Source of the DNA: Bacteroidota bacterium
GTDB taxonomy: Bacteria > Bacteroidota > Bacteroidia > NS11-12g > UBA955
Direction of reading: 5' to 3'
Length of the DNA stretch: 10,251 bases
NCBI GenBank assembly: GCA_030836345.1
Contig: JAURQA010000157.1
Span: 1 to 10,251, forward strand
Position numbers and translations under genes: made by a program. Below are positions 1-7,575 of the stretch, piece by piece. The notes below the pieces were generated by a model. It did no database searches, was not told the origin of the DNA, and worked only from the letters and a program-made list of their open reading frames with translations. The number at the start of each line of letters is the position of its first letter. Positions within the stretch are counted from its first letter, which is position 1.

Positions 1-2
1 CA

Positions 3-677
3 TATGTGAATGCCGGTTTTAGATATACTCCACGATTTTATTACTTACAAAATGAAAACAAACGGGTGACTTTTGTGAATGCAGGCCCAGAATATTACGG
101 AAATATTGAGTTTGGCCTCCGGGATTTCCTTGAAAGCAACTTTGATTATACTCGAGTTCGCTTAGGATTTACCTACCGAAAAGTGTGGGGTGCTCTGGGT
201 AAAACGCGCTTTAATACAGAAGCAAATGCCATGTTTGGCGTAGTGCCATATCCATTACAAACGGTTTACGTGGGTAACCAAAGTTTTATATACAATACAT
301 CGGCCTATAACCAAATGAGAATATTTGAGTTCGTGAGCGATCGGAGTATTTCGGGTACCTTTGAGCATCATTTCAATGGATTTCTTTTTAATAGAGTTCC
401 GCTCATTAAAAAACTCAAATGGAGAAGTATAATAGGCAGTAAAGTTATTGTAGGAACCCTGGATTCTGCTAATTATGATATCATCCCTACAGATTATCAA
501 GGAGTGCAAATAAGCACTTTTAAAGCCTTAAATAAAGAGCCTTATGTAGAGGCTAGTTTCGGGATAGAGAATATTTTTAAAATCATTCGTTTAGATGCCG
601 TGTGGCGAATCACATACAGGGAGCCAAACAATCCGCGAAACTTTGGGGTAAAGGCCAGTATTGCTTTCGGTTTTTAA
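3..677 (+). CDS. DUF5686-family outer-membrane protein, C-terminal part (partial)
   Basis: The reading frame is open to the left edge, so the GTG at position 6 is only an internal Val and the gene starts outside the window. About 224 C-terminal residues are visible and end at TAA 675-677. The segment with the block FVSDRSISGTFEHHFNGF followed by FNRVPLIKKLKWR resembles the C-terminal region of DUF5686 proteins. In Bacteroidota these are large proteins with an N-terminal carboxypeptidase-regulatory-like domain and an outer-membrane beta-barrel. Alternating aromatic/hydrophobic strands and a final aromatic residue (SIAFGF) fit an outer-membrane barrel. The molecular function of the family is not known to me. 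The gene converges on the two-component operon. I am confident of the barrel nature and fairly confident of the family; the N-terminal domain cannot be seen. Confidence 0.8.
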   Translation, partial: YVNAGFRYTPRFYYLQNENKRVTFVNAGPEYYGNIEFGLRDFLESNFDYTRVRLGFTYRKVWGALGKTRFNTEANAMFGVVPYPLQTVYVGNQSFIYNTSAYNQMRIFEFVSDRSISGTFEHHFNGFLFNRVPLIKKLKWRSIIGSKVIVGTLDSANYDIIPTDYQGVQISTFKALNKEPYVEASFGIENIFKIIRLDAVWRITYREPNNPRNFGVKASIAFGF

Positions 678-701
678 TAGTAGGGTGAATCTCTTTGATT
701 C

Positions 702-730
702 AAGGAAAAGTGATCTACTCCTTTGTTTTT
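702..730 (+). terminator. weak candidate terminator of the DUF5686 gene
   Basis: An imperfect hairpin lies 25 nt after the stop codon: AAGG (702-705) pairs with CCTT (720-723), an AAA bulge follows, and AGT pairs with ACT around a 5-nt loop. Behind it comes TG and a run of six T (725-730). The stem is short and bulged, so this is tentative. The stronger hairpin at 735-760 might also stop plus-strand transcripts. Confidence 0.3.
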
Positions 731-734
731 TGCA

Positions 735-760
735 TAAAAAAGGTCCCAAAAATGAGACCT
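735..760 (-). terminator. intrinsic terminator of the two-component operon
   Basis: AAGGTC (739-744) and GACCTT (755-760) form a perfect 6-bp stem. In the minus-strand RNA the stem extends by a U-G wobble and two Watson-Crick pairs, giving about 9 bp around a UUUU loop. It is followed directly by six U (735-740 read on the minus strand). It lies 26 nt beyond the response-regulator stop, so it most likely ends the kinase-regulator transcript. On the plus strand the same inverted repeat has a C-A mismatch and no good T run, so it works best for the minus strand. Confidence 0.75.
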
Positions 761-786
761 TATATATTTTGGTTTAATGTGTTATT

Positions 787-1482
787 CTAAGCGGTAAATT
801 TATATCCAACTCCGCGCATGCTATGGAAGAAAGCAGGCTTTTTAGGGTTTTCCTCAAAATACTTTCGAAACGATAATATAAAGTTATCAATGGTTCTTGT
901 ACTTGGGTAAACGCTGTATCCCCAAACCGTTTGGAGTATCTTTTCTCTGGATACCACTTGGTTTTCATTTTCTATAAGCAATTTTAAAAGCAGTGCTTCC
1001 TTTTTGGTAAGGGTAAAAACCCCTTTGGTTCCTTCAGCCTCATAACTATCAAAATTGACCTTATTGCTTCCAAACTCAAAACGAGAAATGTTTGATTTAC
1101 CTGTTTCGCCTTCTTGAGTTCGCGTCAAAATATTTTTAACTCGCAATAGCAATTCCTCTAGATTAAAGGGCTTGGTGATGTAATCAGCTCCTCCTTTTTT
1201 AAGGCCCGTTATCTTATCTTGAGAAGTTCCCCGTGCCGTTAAAAATATTACAGGAATTTGGGGGTGGGTAAGCTTGATAGATTCGGTTACCGTAAGCCCA
1301 TCAATACCTGGGAGCATAATATCCATTAATGCTAAATGAAACTTTTGCTCCTTGAGAATTTGGATAGCTTTATCCCCATTATCTACATGAACGGCTTTAT
1401 AGCCTTCTGCTTCTAGGTTTAATTTTAGCAATGAGGCTATATCTACTTCGTCTTCTACAATTAAAATTCTTTGTTCATTCAT
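787..1482 (-). CDS. OmpR/PhoB-type response regulator
   Basis: Transcription factor of 231 residues, the usual length of the family. The receiver domain (about 4-120) has the acidic pocket Glu10/Asp11, the phospho-acceptor Asp54 in LMDIMLPGIDG, Thr82 in FLTAR and Lys104 in TKPF, so all residues for phosphorylation are present. The C-terminal winged-helix DNA-binding domain (about 135-231) ends in the typical RTIDNFILSFRKYF recognition region and GVGYKF wing. The start is ATG 1482-1480, directly before the first receiver strand (RILIVEDE). It lies 36 nt after the stop of the sensor kinase on the same strand, so the two are one operon with the kinase first, and the kinase is its expected phosphodonor. 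The general architecture resembles Bacteroidota RprY-type regulators, but target genes cannot be read from the sequence. Confidence 0.95.
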   Translation of the reverse strand: MNEQRILIVEDEVDIASLLKLNLEAEGYKAVHVDNGDKAIQILKEQKFHLALMDIMLPGIDGLTVTESIKLTHPQIPVIFLTARGTSQDKITGLKKGGADYITKPFNLEELLLRVKNILTRTQEGETGKSNISRFEFGSNKVNFDSYEAEGTKGVFTLTKKEALLLKLLIENENQVVSREKILQTVWGYSVYPSTRTIDNFILSFRKYFEENPKKPAFFHSMRGVGYKFTA

Positions 1483-1518
1483 GGTTTATTTGAGTTTAAT
1501 AGGCTTGGGAATGTAGAT

Positions 1519-2745
1519 TTAGGGCTCTACGATAGCCCGCTTAAATACAATGTTAAACAAAGTTCCCGAGGGTTGTACATCTTGGACAGAAATTATTGCA
1601 CTATGCTGACGTAAAATTTTCCTAACCAAATACAAGCCTAAGCCACTTCCTCGACTGGTTCGTGTAGACTCATCACCAATTCGATAGAATTTTTCAAAGA
1701 TCTTCTTTTTTTGATTGTCCGGTATACCTATACCATTATCTGAGATAGAAAGTGCAACTCTATTCTCTTGAATGCTGGTTTCAATATGAATCATTTCTTG
1801 TCCAAGGTGACTATACTTCACGGCATTGGTTATTAAATTACTTAAAGCCATTTGCATTAGTTCAACATCTGCAGTAACCGTTAAGTTATTTGTAAAGGTA
1901 GTTTTAAATTGAACGCTACTGGGTAAGCTGGTTTTTATAACCCTAATTGTACCCTCCACTAAATGTTTGAGCTCCACCGGTTCCATATGCAGTGTAGAGC
2001 CTGTTTCGGTCTCTAGCCTTGTGGCCAAGAGCACTCGATCCATTAAGGTACTTAAACGATCCATATTATTTAAAGCCATATTTAGCGTTGGTTTCAGATC
2101 TTCATCTGCTGTTTTTTTTGCAGTTTCTATGGCCAACTTGCTGGCAGCTACAGGAGTTTTTAGCTCATGTGTGGTAGCCAATAGAAAGTTGTTTTGTTGT
2201 TGATTAAAGGAGAGAATTTTATCCAAGTAGTAATACATGACTCCTATAATAATGAGCATAAAGATACTTGAAGTAATGCCTTCACCGAACCATTCCCCTG
2301 TTTTTCGTTGATAGGTTCGGTTGTATAGCTGGATTGTAGATGATTTAATCTGTACCGTAAATACACCTCTAATAGAAGAGTTCGGATTAAATATATAGTT
2401 AAAATCTTTATATTTAGCATTCATTTGCTTAAGAATAGTGGCCGTATCTGCATACATGTTTTGTCCACCATAGCTAAAGGATACCATTCCTTTTTTTGGT
2501 GTTTGCTGTGCATTTTTAATCAGCAAATGAGCAATGTCACCAGCCGCGTGCATACTATCGCTTTTACACATTTGTATGCTCATTTTTTTTTGCTCCTTGC
2601 CGTAGTTAATCAAGGCATAAGTCCACCAAATATTGCTAACAATAATATACAAGGCAGAGAACCCTAATAGGATAACAAGGGTTCTTTTGGAATTCCATTT
2701 AACCATTGATTCAAAAGTATTCATTATTCGTTGGAGATTATGCAT
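1519..2745 (-). CDS. membrane sensor histidine kinase, cognate of the downstream regulator
   Basis: Protein of 408 residues with two membrane segments (about 22-44 and 160-178) enclosing a periplasmic region of roughly 115 residues with no recognisable sensor fold. No clear HAMP domain follows the second segment. The HisKA dimerisation helix carries the phospho-acceptor His193 in the motif THELKTP. The HATPase_c domain shows the N box (SNLITNAVKYS, near 300-310), G1 (DNGIGIP), the F box (FEKFYR) and G2 (GSGLGLYLV), so the catalytic core is intact. The chosen start is ATG 2745-2743; ATG codons at residues 8 and 14 are possible alternatives and would leave both membrane segments intact. It is the first gene of the kinase-regulator operon and is divergent from the FAD oxidase, with 40 bp between the starts. 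The signal sensed is unknown. Confidence 0.93.
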   Translation of the reverse strand: MHNLQRIMNTFESMVKWNSKRTLVILLGFSALYIIVSNIWWTYALINYGKEQKKMSIQMCKSDSMHAAGDIAHLLIKNAQQTPKKGMVSFSYGGQNMYADTATILKQMNAKYKDFNYIFNPNSSIRGVFTVQIKSSTIQLYNRTYQRKTGEWFGEGITSSIFMLIIIGVMYYYLDKILSFNQQQNNFLLATTHELKTPVAASKLAIETAKKTADEDLKPTLNMALNNMDRLSTLMDRVLLATRLETETGSTLHMEPVELKHLVEGTIRVIKTSLPSSVQFKTTFTNNLTVTADVELMQMALSNLITNAVKYSHLGQEMIHIETSIQENRVALSISDNGIGIPDNQKKKIFEKFYRIGDESTRTSRGSGLGLYLVRKILRQHSAIISVQDVQPSGTLFNIVFKRAIVEP

Positions 2746-2772
2746 TTTTTAGGAATACTAAAGCCTTTGTTA

Positions 2773-2780
2773 CACTTTTG
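2773..2780 (+). promoter_or_regulatory. possible -7 box of the FAD oxidase gene
   Basis: CACTTTTG differs at one base from the Bacteroidota -7 consensus TAnnTTTG. It ends only 5 nt before the ATG at 2786, so initiation from it would give an almost leaderless mRNA. No convincing TTG at about -33 is visible. No perfect TAnnTTTG box for the divergent kinase operon is seen in this 40-bp gap either. Confidence 0.3.
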
Positions 2781-2785
2781 TGGTC

Positions 2786-4156
2786 ATGGCTCAACATTTA
2801 GATGATTTAAAGAACATTTGTGAATTGAAAGTATCACCTGAGGTATTAAAAGAGTATGGACAAGATGCAACAGAAGATTTGGTGTTTGAACCCATAGCCG
2901 TTTTATTGCCCAAGAGCGTTAAAGAAGTGCAGGCAGTAATGAGGTATTGCAATGAACAACTTATTGCGGTATATACCAGAGGCTCAGGAACGGGCCTTTG
3001 TGGTGCTGCCTTACCGGTAAACGGTGGGGTTGTGTTAAGTACTAAAAAATTAAATCAAATCATCTCCATAGATGAAAAAAATTTCATGGCTACTGTTGAA
3101 CCAGGTGTCATCAATTACCACTTTAGAGAAGCGGTAGAAGCCTTGGGACTCTTTTATCCTCCGGATCCTGCCAGTTACGGAAGTTGTTCCCTTGGCGGTA
3201 ATGTTGCGCATAGCAGCGGGGGACCAAAATGTGTGAAATACGGAACTACTAAGGATTATGTATTGAATCTAGAGGTTGTTTTACCCAATGGAGAGTGCAT
3301 TTGGACAGGAGCCAATACAGTGAAAAATTCAACTGGGTTTAACCTAACTCAACTAATGGTAGGTAGCGAGGGCCTCCTAGGAGTGGTTACTAAAATTGTA
3401 TTTAAATTGATTAAAAAACCCAAAGCGGATATCCTGATGTTTTCCGGTTTTAAAAGTGCCACCGATGCCTGCAATGCCGTCAACGAAATTATGATGAGCG
3501 GGGTCGTGCCATCAGCCTGCGAGTTAATTCAGAAGGAGGGTCTAAAGCTGAGTGCTGAAGCACAGCAATCTGCTTTTGTATTTGAAGAGGGAATCAACTT
3601 CTATTTATTGATTGAGTTAGATGGGGACTCCTTGGATGATTTAATGATGGATGCAGAAAAAATATTCCCCATTTTTGAGAAAAATGAAAGCAGCGAAGTC
3701 CTGTTTGCAGATACCGCTGATCAAAAAGAAAAATGGTGGAAATTGAGAAGGTCTATTGGAGAGCTAGTGAAGCAAAAGAGTATATATAAAGAAGAAGATA
3801 CCGTTGTCCCGCGCTTTGCCATGCCTCAAGTGTTTGAGGTGGTAGATGCCGTGAGTAAGGAGTATGGCTTTGAGGCGGTTTGTTATGGCCATGCAGGAGA
3901 CGGGAACATACATATTAATATTCTAAAGAATGATTTATCCGATGAGTATTGGAATGATGAAATGCCGAAAGGAATTGTTAAAATATTTGAAAAGTGCAAG
4001 GAGCTGGGCGGAACCATAAGTGGGGAGCACGGCATAGGCTTGGTCCAAAAGGATTATCTGCCTGTGGTGTTTAACGAAACACATATGACTCTCATGCGAG
4101 GCATTAAAAAGTCCTTCGACCCCAATGCAATTTTAAATCCTGGGAAATGGCTATAG
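2786..4156 (+). CDS. GlcD-like FAD-binding oxidase (glycolate oxidase / D-lactate dehydrogenase type)
   Basis: Flavoprotein of 457 residues in the VAO/PCMH superfamily, expected to oxidise a D-2-hydroxy acid (glycolate, D-lactate or similar) to the 2-oxo acid. The N-terminal FAD-binding PCMH domain shows TRGSGTGLCGA (about 64-74), a segment beginning PPDPASYGSCSLGGN that contacts the FAD pyrophosphate, and VGSEGLLGVVT. The C-terminal FAD-oxidase domain has CYGHAGDGNIH (366-376) and GEHGIG (His415), then the family-typical ending FDPNAILNPGKWL. ATG 2786 was preferred over an in-frame GTG two codons upstream, because MAQHLDD is a natural start and the GTG overlaps the putative promoter box. No GlcE or GlcF partner and no Fe-S subunit is adjacent, so electron acceptor and exact substrate are open. 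Its 3' end overlaps the mutS2 3' end by 6 bp. Confidence 0.9.
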   Translation: MAQHLDDLKNICELKVSPEVLKEYGQDATEDLVFEPIAVLLPKSVKEVQAVMRYCNEQLIAVYTRGSGTGLCGAALPVNGGVVLSTKKLNQIISIDEKNFMATVEPGVINYHFREAVEALGLFYPPDPASYGSCSLGGNVAHSSGGPKCVKYGTTKDYVLNLEVVLPNGECIWTGANTVKNSTGFNLTQLMVGSEGLLGVVTKIVFKLIKKPKADILMFSGFKSATDACNAVNEIMMSGVVPSACELIQKEGLKLSAEAQQSAFVFEEGINFYLLIELDGDSLDDLMMDAEKIFPIFEKNESSEVLFADTADQKEKWWKLRRSIGELVKQKSIYKEEDTVVPRFAMPQVFEVVDAVSKEYGFEAVCYGHAGDGNIHINILKNDLSDEYWNDEMPKGIVKIFEKCKELGGTISGEHGIGLVQKDYLPVVFNETHMTLMRGIKKSFDPNAILNPGKWL

Positions 4157-6538
4157 TAGCTCAATTAATGTAGCTCCATTGCCCCCATTATTGGAAGCCT
4201 CTGGACCATATGACTTAACAAAAGACTTCTTTTTTAGCATTTCACGGAGCAATTTTCGGAGTACTCCTGTGCCGTGTCCATGTATTATTTTTAGTTTGTG
4301 TTGACCAATGGCATAAGCCTCATCTAACCAATTTTCTACAAGGGTTAGGGATTCTTCACCTCTTCCTCCGCGCAAGTCCAATTCTGTTTTAAAGACCTCT
4401 TGTCTCTTCATCCACTTTAATCGAGGCTTTTGCCCTTGCCCAGTTTTTTGCCCATTGCCCACCACCAGTTGTTTGCTATTGACCCACATTTTAATAAGGC
4501 CAAAGGCCACCAACGCTTTTTCCTTCCGAATCTCAATCACCTCACCCAACATTTCATTGGCGGCATTCTTTACTATGCTTCCTTCTTGCAATAGACTCGG
4601 TTCATCATCTGGAACAATCACTTCCTTCGGTTTAGCCTTTTCCTTGAGTGCATCCATCCTTTTAACCTGTTTTTCTATTTTTTGAGATAAGTCTTTTCTC
4701 TTCTCAAGCGTTACCTTATTATCGGCCTTGGTTTCCTTTATAGATTTTATAGTCGTTTCAACCGACTTATTAATACCAGCTACTATTCTACTGGCCTCCT
4801 GCTCTGCTTGCTCAATGATCTTTTCTTTACTCTCAGATATTTGAGATTTCAGATTTTTATATTCCTTTAACAAACGATCCAATTGATCCTGCTTTTTAAT
4901 ACTTTCTCCCAGCAGTCTATTCCATTCCTGCTCTTTTTGTTCAAGGTCAGCAATCAAACGTTCTTCTTTAAAATCTTTCGTGTTAATGAGTTTTAAAGCC
5001 CGTTTCTGTGTATCGGTATGGAACTCACTTTTCTTCATTAACTCTGGCGCGTAGGAGTTCCCCGGCACATTCATTCGTAGTCTAAATAAAGGCTCCAATA
5101 TTTTGGTGTCATATTCCATGCCCGCATTGGTTATTTCATTGGTTTGATGCGCCCATTGTTTCAATTTACCAAAGTGAGTTGTCGTTATCCCCAAGGCTTT
5201 TTTTCTCAATAGTGTTTCTAAGACGGATCGTCCAATGGGAATGGCAAAGACTGGATCTGTGCCACTGGCAATTTCGTCAATACCAAAGAGCGTATTCTCA
5301 TTGCTATTTTTAACAATGGCATCCAAACCATTCAAGTGAGCGCTAAATGTACTCAAGCCACTTTCTATGTTTTGGCCATCGCCACACTCAATAAAGAAGT
5401 TCTTGAATATGCTCAATTCAGATTCAGCATCTGCCGGAATAAATAAGCCAAATTGAGCCATATAAGCACAGAGCAATGTTGTTTTTAATACCACCGATTT
5501 TCCACCAGCATTGGGCCCGCTTATCAAAACCATCCTTTGTTTCTTATCCAAACTAAGGGTAAAAGGCACCACTTTCTTTTGCTCGTTGGGTTTGTTCCAC
5601 CATAGCAAAGGGTTTCGTGCATTTTTTAAATCTAAAATACATCCTTTTCTTAATTGGGGTCTTTCCGATGCAATATTCGTACACAATCGGTACTTACTGC
5701 CCGTTATATCCAAGGTAGAAAAGAGCTGAACTAGTTGCAGTAAATCTGCCCTAAAGGGAGCAATAATATGCGTGGTTTTTCTTAGTATTTTTATTCGTTC
5801 TCTCCGTCGCTCTATAATTCGCTCCTTAACTATATTATTCAGTTCAACAGTTTCATTCGGTTCAATATAAATAACCTTACCCGTGGCAGAAACATCAGTA
5901 ACAAAGCCTTTTACTTTGCGCTTGTATTCAGCAATAATAGGGATAACCATTTTATCCTCACGGATAGATATTTCAGTTTCTGCAGTGAAACCCGCTTTTT
6001 TATATTTGGAATAAACGGAATTGGTCAGCGATCTAATTTCGGATTCCAACTGCTTAATTTCCTTACTCAGTTTCCCATATTCCGATGAGGCGTAAGGAAG
6101 CAATTCTCCATCCGTTCCTAAAATAGATTGGATGGATTTAGGTATGGGGTTTAAGTCTAATTCGGCCTTAAACAGTTGACCAATATTAGGGTATTGCTCA
6201 TGGTTAAGAAAAAAGCTTTGTGCTTTTTGAAAATATGCAACCGAGTGCCACAAAATAAAGAGTTCATCCTCTTGTAAGTAATTATTCTCAACATCTAATT
6301 TCCCTATGAAATCAATAAAATCAAAGGCGCCAAAATTGGCAAAGTCAAACGCATGCGTTTCTTGTATAGAGGTCCACTCACTAATGAGATCCCACTCTTT
6401 TTCGATCTTTTTTGCGGAATATAGAATCTCGTTTTTACGCATCGTTTCTTTTCCGGTTTGCGTATCGCAGCCATCTATTAGGCTTTGACGTACAATATCA
6501 AACCCAATGCTGTTTTCAAATGAATTTGGATGTATCAA
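4151..6538 (-). CDS. mutS2: MutS2 family ATPase with C-terminal Smr domain
   Basis: Protein of 795 residues with the MutS2 order of domains: core/lever helices (1-300), ABC-type ATPase with Walker A GPNAGGKS (341-348) and Walker B plus D-loop GIDEIASGTDP (near 418-428), a long charged coiled coil (about 520-640), a small KOW-like beta domain (about 645-695), and the Smr domain (about 715-795) with LDLRG and HGHGTGVLR. It lacks the mismatch-recognition domains of MutS. Members suppress recombination in some bacteria, and in Bacillus subtilis act on collided ribosomes; which role applies here cannot be told from sequence. The start is TTG 6538-6536: the resulting N-terminus MIHPNSFENSIGFDIVRQ looks like other Bacteroidota MutS2 proteins, and the next in-frame Met (residue 33) is too late. 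The TTG overlaps the TGA stop of the upstream lipoprotein gene (TTGA), suggesting translational coupling. Confidence 0.95.
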   Translation of the reverse strand: MIHPNSFENSIGFDIVRQSLIDGCDTQTGKETMRKNEILYSAKKIEKEWDLISEWTSIQETHAFDFANFGAFDFIDFIGKLDVENNYLQEDELFILWHSVAYFQKAQSFFLNHEQYPNIGQLFKAELDLNPIPKSIQSILGTDGELLPYASSEYGKLSKEIKQLESEIRSLTNSVYSKYKKAGFTAETEISIREDKMVIPIIAEYKRKVKGFVTDVSATGKVIYIEPNETVELNNIVKERIIERRRERIKILRKTTHIIAPFRADLLQLVQLFSTLDITGSKYRLCTNIASERPQLRKGCILDLKNARNPLLWWNKPNEQKKVVPFTLSLDKKQRMVLISGPNAGGKSVVLKTTLLCAYMAQFGLFIPADAESELSIFKNFFIECGDGQNIESGLSTFSAHLNGLDAIVKNSNENTLFGIDEIASGTDPVFAIPIGRSVLETLLRKKALGITTTHFGKLKQWAHQTNEITNAGMEYDTKILEPLFRLRMNVPGNSYAPELMKKSEFHTDTQKRALKLINTKDFKEERLIADLEQKEQEWNRLLGESIKKQDQLDRLLKEYKNLKSQISESKEKIIEQAEQEASRIVAGINKSVETTIKSIKETKADNKVTLEKRKDLSQKIEKQVKRMDALKEKAKPKEVIVPDDEPSLLQEGSIVKNAANEMLGEVIEIRKEKALVAFGLIKMWVNSKQLVVGNGQKTGQGQKPRLKWMKRQEVFKTELDLRGGRGEESLTLVENWLDEAYAIGQHKLKIIHGHGTGVLRKLLREMLKKKSFVKSYGPEASNNGGNGATLIELL

Positions 6539-6876
6539 GGGGTTGAATTTGTAGAATCTGGCATGAGTTGTTTGTTTTGCAATAGTGCAATGGTGGTTTC
6601 CATAACCTTGCTAAACTTATCGGGGTGTTTTGAGTAAAATTGAAAAGCTTCCTTTAGTTTGTTTGCATCTACATGGTGTTTTTTGGCAATAGAGGCATAG
6701 TCTCCTTTCCATTTTGCTTTGGGCAAAAGACCATAATTATAGTTGACTTGATTGCCCGCTTCCATTATCATTACATCATACATAATTTTTGACATGTTGG
6801 CATTGCTTATAGGGACAGAATTACACGCACCCATCAGCATGATAATTAATGTAACTTTGCTCAGCTTTTTAAACAC
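6535..6876 (-). CDS. DUF4296 small lipoprotein
   Basis: Small protein of 113 residues from a GTG start at 6876-6874. That start gives a clean type II signal peptide: two lysines at 3-4, a hydrophobic stretch (8-15), and a lipobox-like MGAC with lipidated Cys18. The open frame runs further upstream to an ATG at 6933, but the added 19 residues would spoil the signal peptide, and they lie beyond the probable promoter box at 6881-6888. The mature part has the DUF4296 pattern: a helical segment with MSKIMYDVMIMEA, a Tyr-rich linker, then FQFYSKHPDKFSKVMETTIALLQ. Function of the family is unknown; it is expected in the Bacteroidota envelope. It is immediately upstream of, and overlaps, mutS2. Confidence is good for the gene and lower for the exact start. 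Confidence 0.8.
   Translation of the reverse strand: MFKKLSKVTLIIMLMGACNSVPISNANMSKIMYDVMIMEAGNQVNYNYGLLPKAKWKGDYASIAKKHHVDANKLKEAFQFYSKHPDKFSKVMETTIALLQNKQLMPDSTNSTP
6852..6859 (+). promoter_or_regulatory. candidate -7 box of the YggS-family gene
   Basis: TAACTTTG matches the Bacteroidota -7 consensus TAnnTTTG exactly and would start transcription near 6864-6867, leaving a 5' leader of about 23 nt before ATG 6889. It lies inside the signal-peptide codons of the divergent lipoprotein gene. No clear TTG at -33 is visible. Confidence 0.45.
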
Positions 6877-6880
6877 GGTA

Positions 6881-6888
6881 CAAAAGTA
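6881..6888 (-). promoter_or_regulatory. candidate -7 box of the lipoprotein-mutS2 operon
   Basis: On the minus strand this reads TACTTTTG, an exact TAnnTTTG match and identical to the box upstream of atpD. Transcription would begin near 6874-6877, at or just before the GTG start of the lipoprotein, giving a leaderless or nearly leaderless message. No well-placed -33 TTG is seen. Confidence 0.45.
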
Positions 6889-7545
6889 ATGGAAAAGGAA
6901 AATATACGTATACACTTGGACAATTTGAGGCAAGAGATTTCACCGGCTCAATTGCTTGTGGTTAGTAAATATAGAGAAGTAGATCATATAAAAGCCATTT
7001 ATGATGCAGGTCAGCGCAAGTTTGCCGAAAATCGCGTGCAGGCCTTGCTCGAAAGGGTAGAAGCACTGCCCAAGGATATCCAATGGCACCTCATAGGCCA
7101 CTTACAGAGCAATAAAGCAAAGTATATCGTCCCTTTTATTCATACCATACATTCCGTGGATAGTGTAAAATTATTGGATGCAATTAATAAAGAAGCTGCT
7201 AAAAAGGATCGAAAGATTCGTGTACTTTTTCAATTAAAAGTAGCGCAGGAAAAAACCAAATTTGGTTGGGAAACAGCTCAGCTCCTTTCTTTTGTTAATG
7301 GATTTTCCCCCGAGTTTTATACGCATATTCAATTTGCTGGAATCATGGCTATGGCAACGAATACATCAGATAAGGGGCAAATAACTGCGGAGTTTAAAGA
7401 GGCTAAGCATATTTTTGACCAGTTAAAACCCACCTTTGGGAAAGCCTTTACTGAGCTAAGCTTGGGAATGAGTGGAGATGCAAAAGAGGCCGTAGATTGC
7501 GGAAGCACCATGGTTAGGATGGGAACTGCCGTATTTGAGCAGTGA
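6889..7545 (+). CDS. YggS/PLPBP-family pyridoxal phosphate homeostasis protein
   Basis: Cytoplasmic protein of 218 residues, typical for the family. It has the fold-type III PLP-barrel but no known enzymatic turnover; relatives control the pool of free PLP. The PLP lysine is Lys27 in VVSKYRE. The signatures FAENRVQ (45-51) and WHLIGHLQSNK (66-76) follow, and the C-terminal phosphate-binding region reads LSLGMSGDAKEAV ... GSTMVRMGTAVFEQ. The usual FGEN is FAEN here, a mild change. The start at ATG 6889 gives the family-typical short N-terminal helix; no Shine-Dalgarno sequence is seen, as is usual in Bacteroidota. The gene is divergent from the lipoprotein-mutS2 pair (12 bp between starts) and convergent with atpC. 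Confidence 0.93.
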   Translation: MEKENIRIHLDNLRQEISPAQLLVVSKYREVDHIKAIYDAGQRKFAENRVQALLERVEALPKDIQWHLIGHLQSNKAKYIVPFIHTIHSVDSVKLLDAINKEAAKKDRKIRVLFQLKVAQEKTKFGWETAQLLSFVNGFSPEFYTHIQFAGIMAMATNTSDKGQITAEFKEAKHIFDQLKPTFGKAFTELSLGMSGDAKEAVDCGSTMVRMGTAVFEQ

Positions 7546-7575
7546 GTTTATTTACTTGCAGTCTGGCATAGTATA

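Noticed and set aside
2780..2785. GTG start two codons upstream of the FAD oxidase ATG.
   Set aside because: It would add only Met-Val, and it overlaps the putative promoter box. The ATG at 2786 is preferred.
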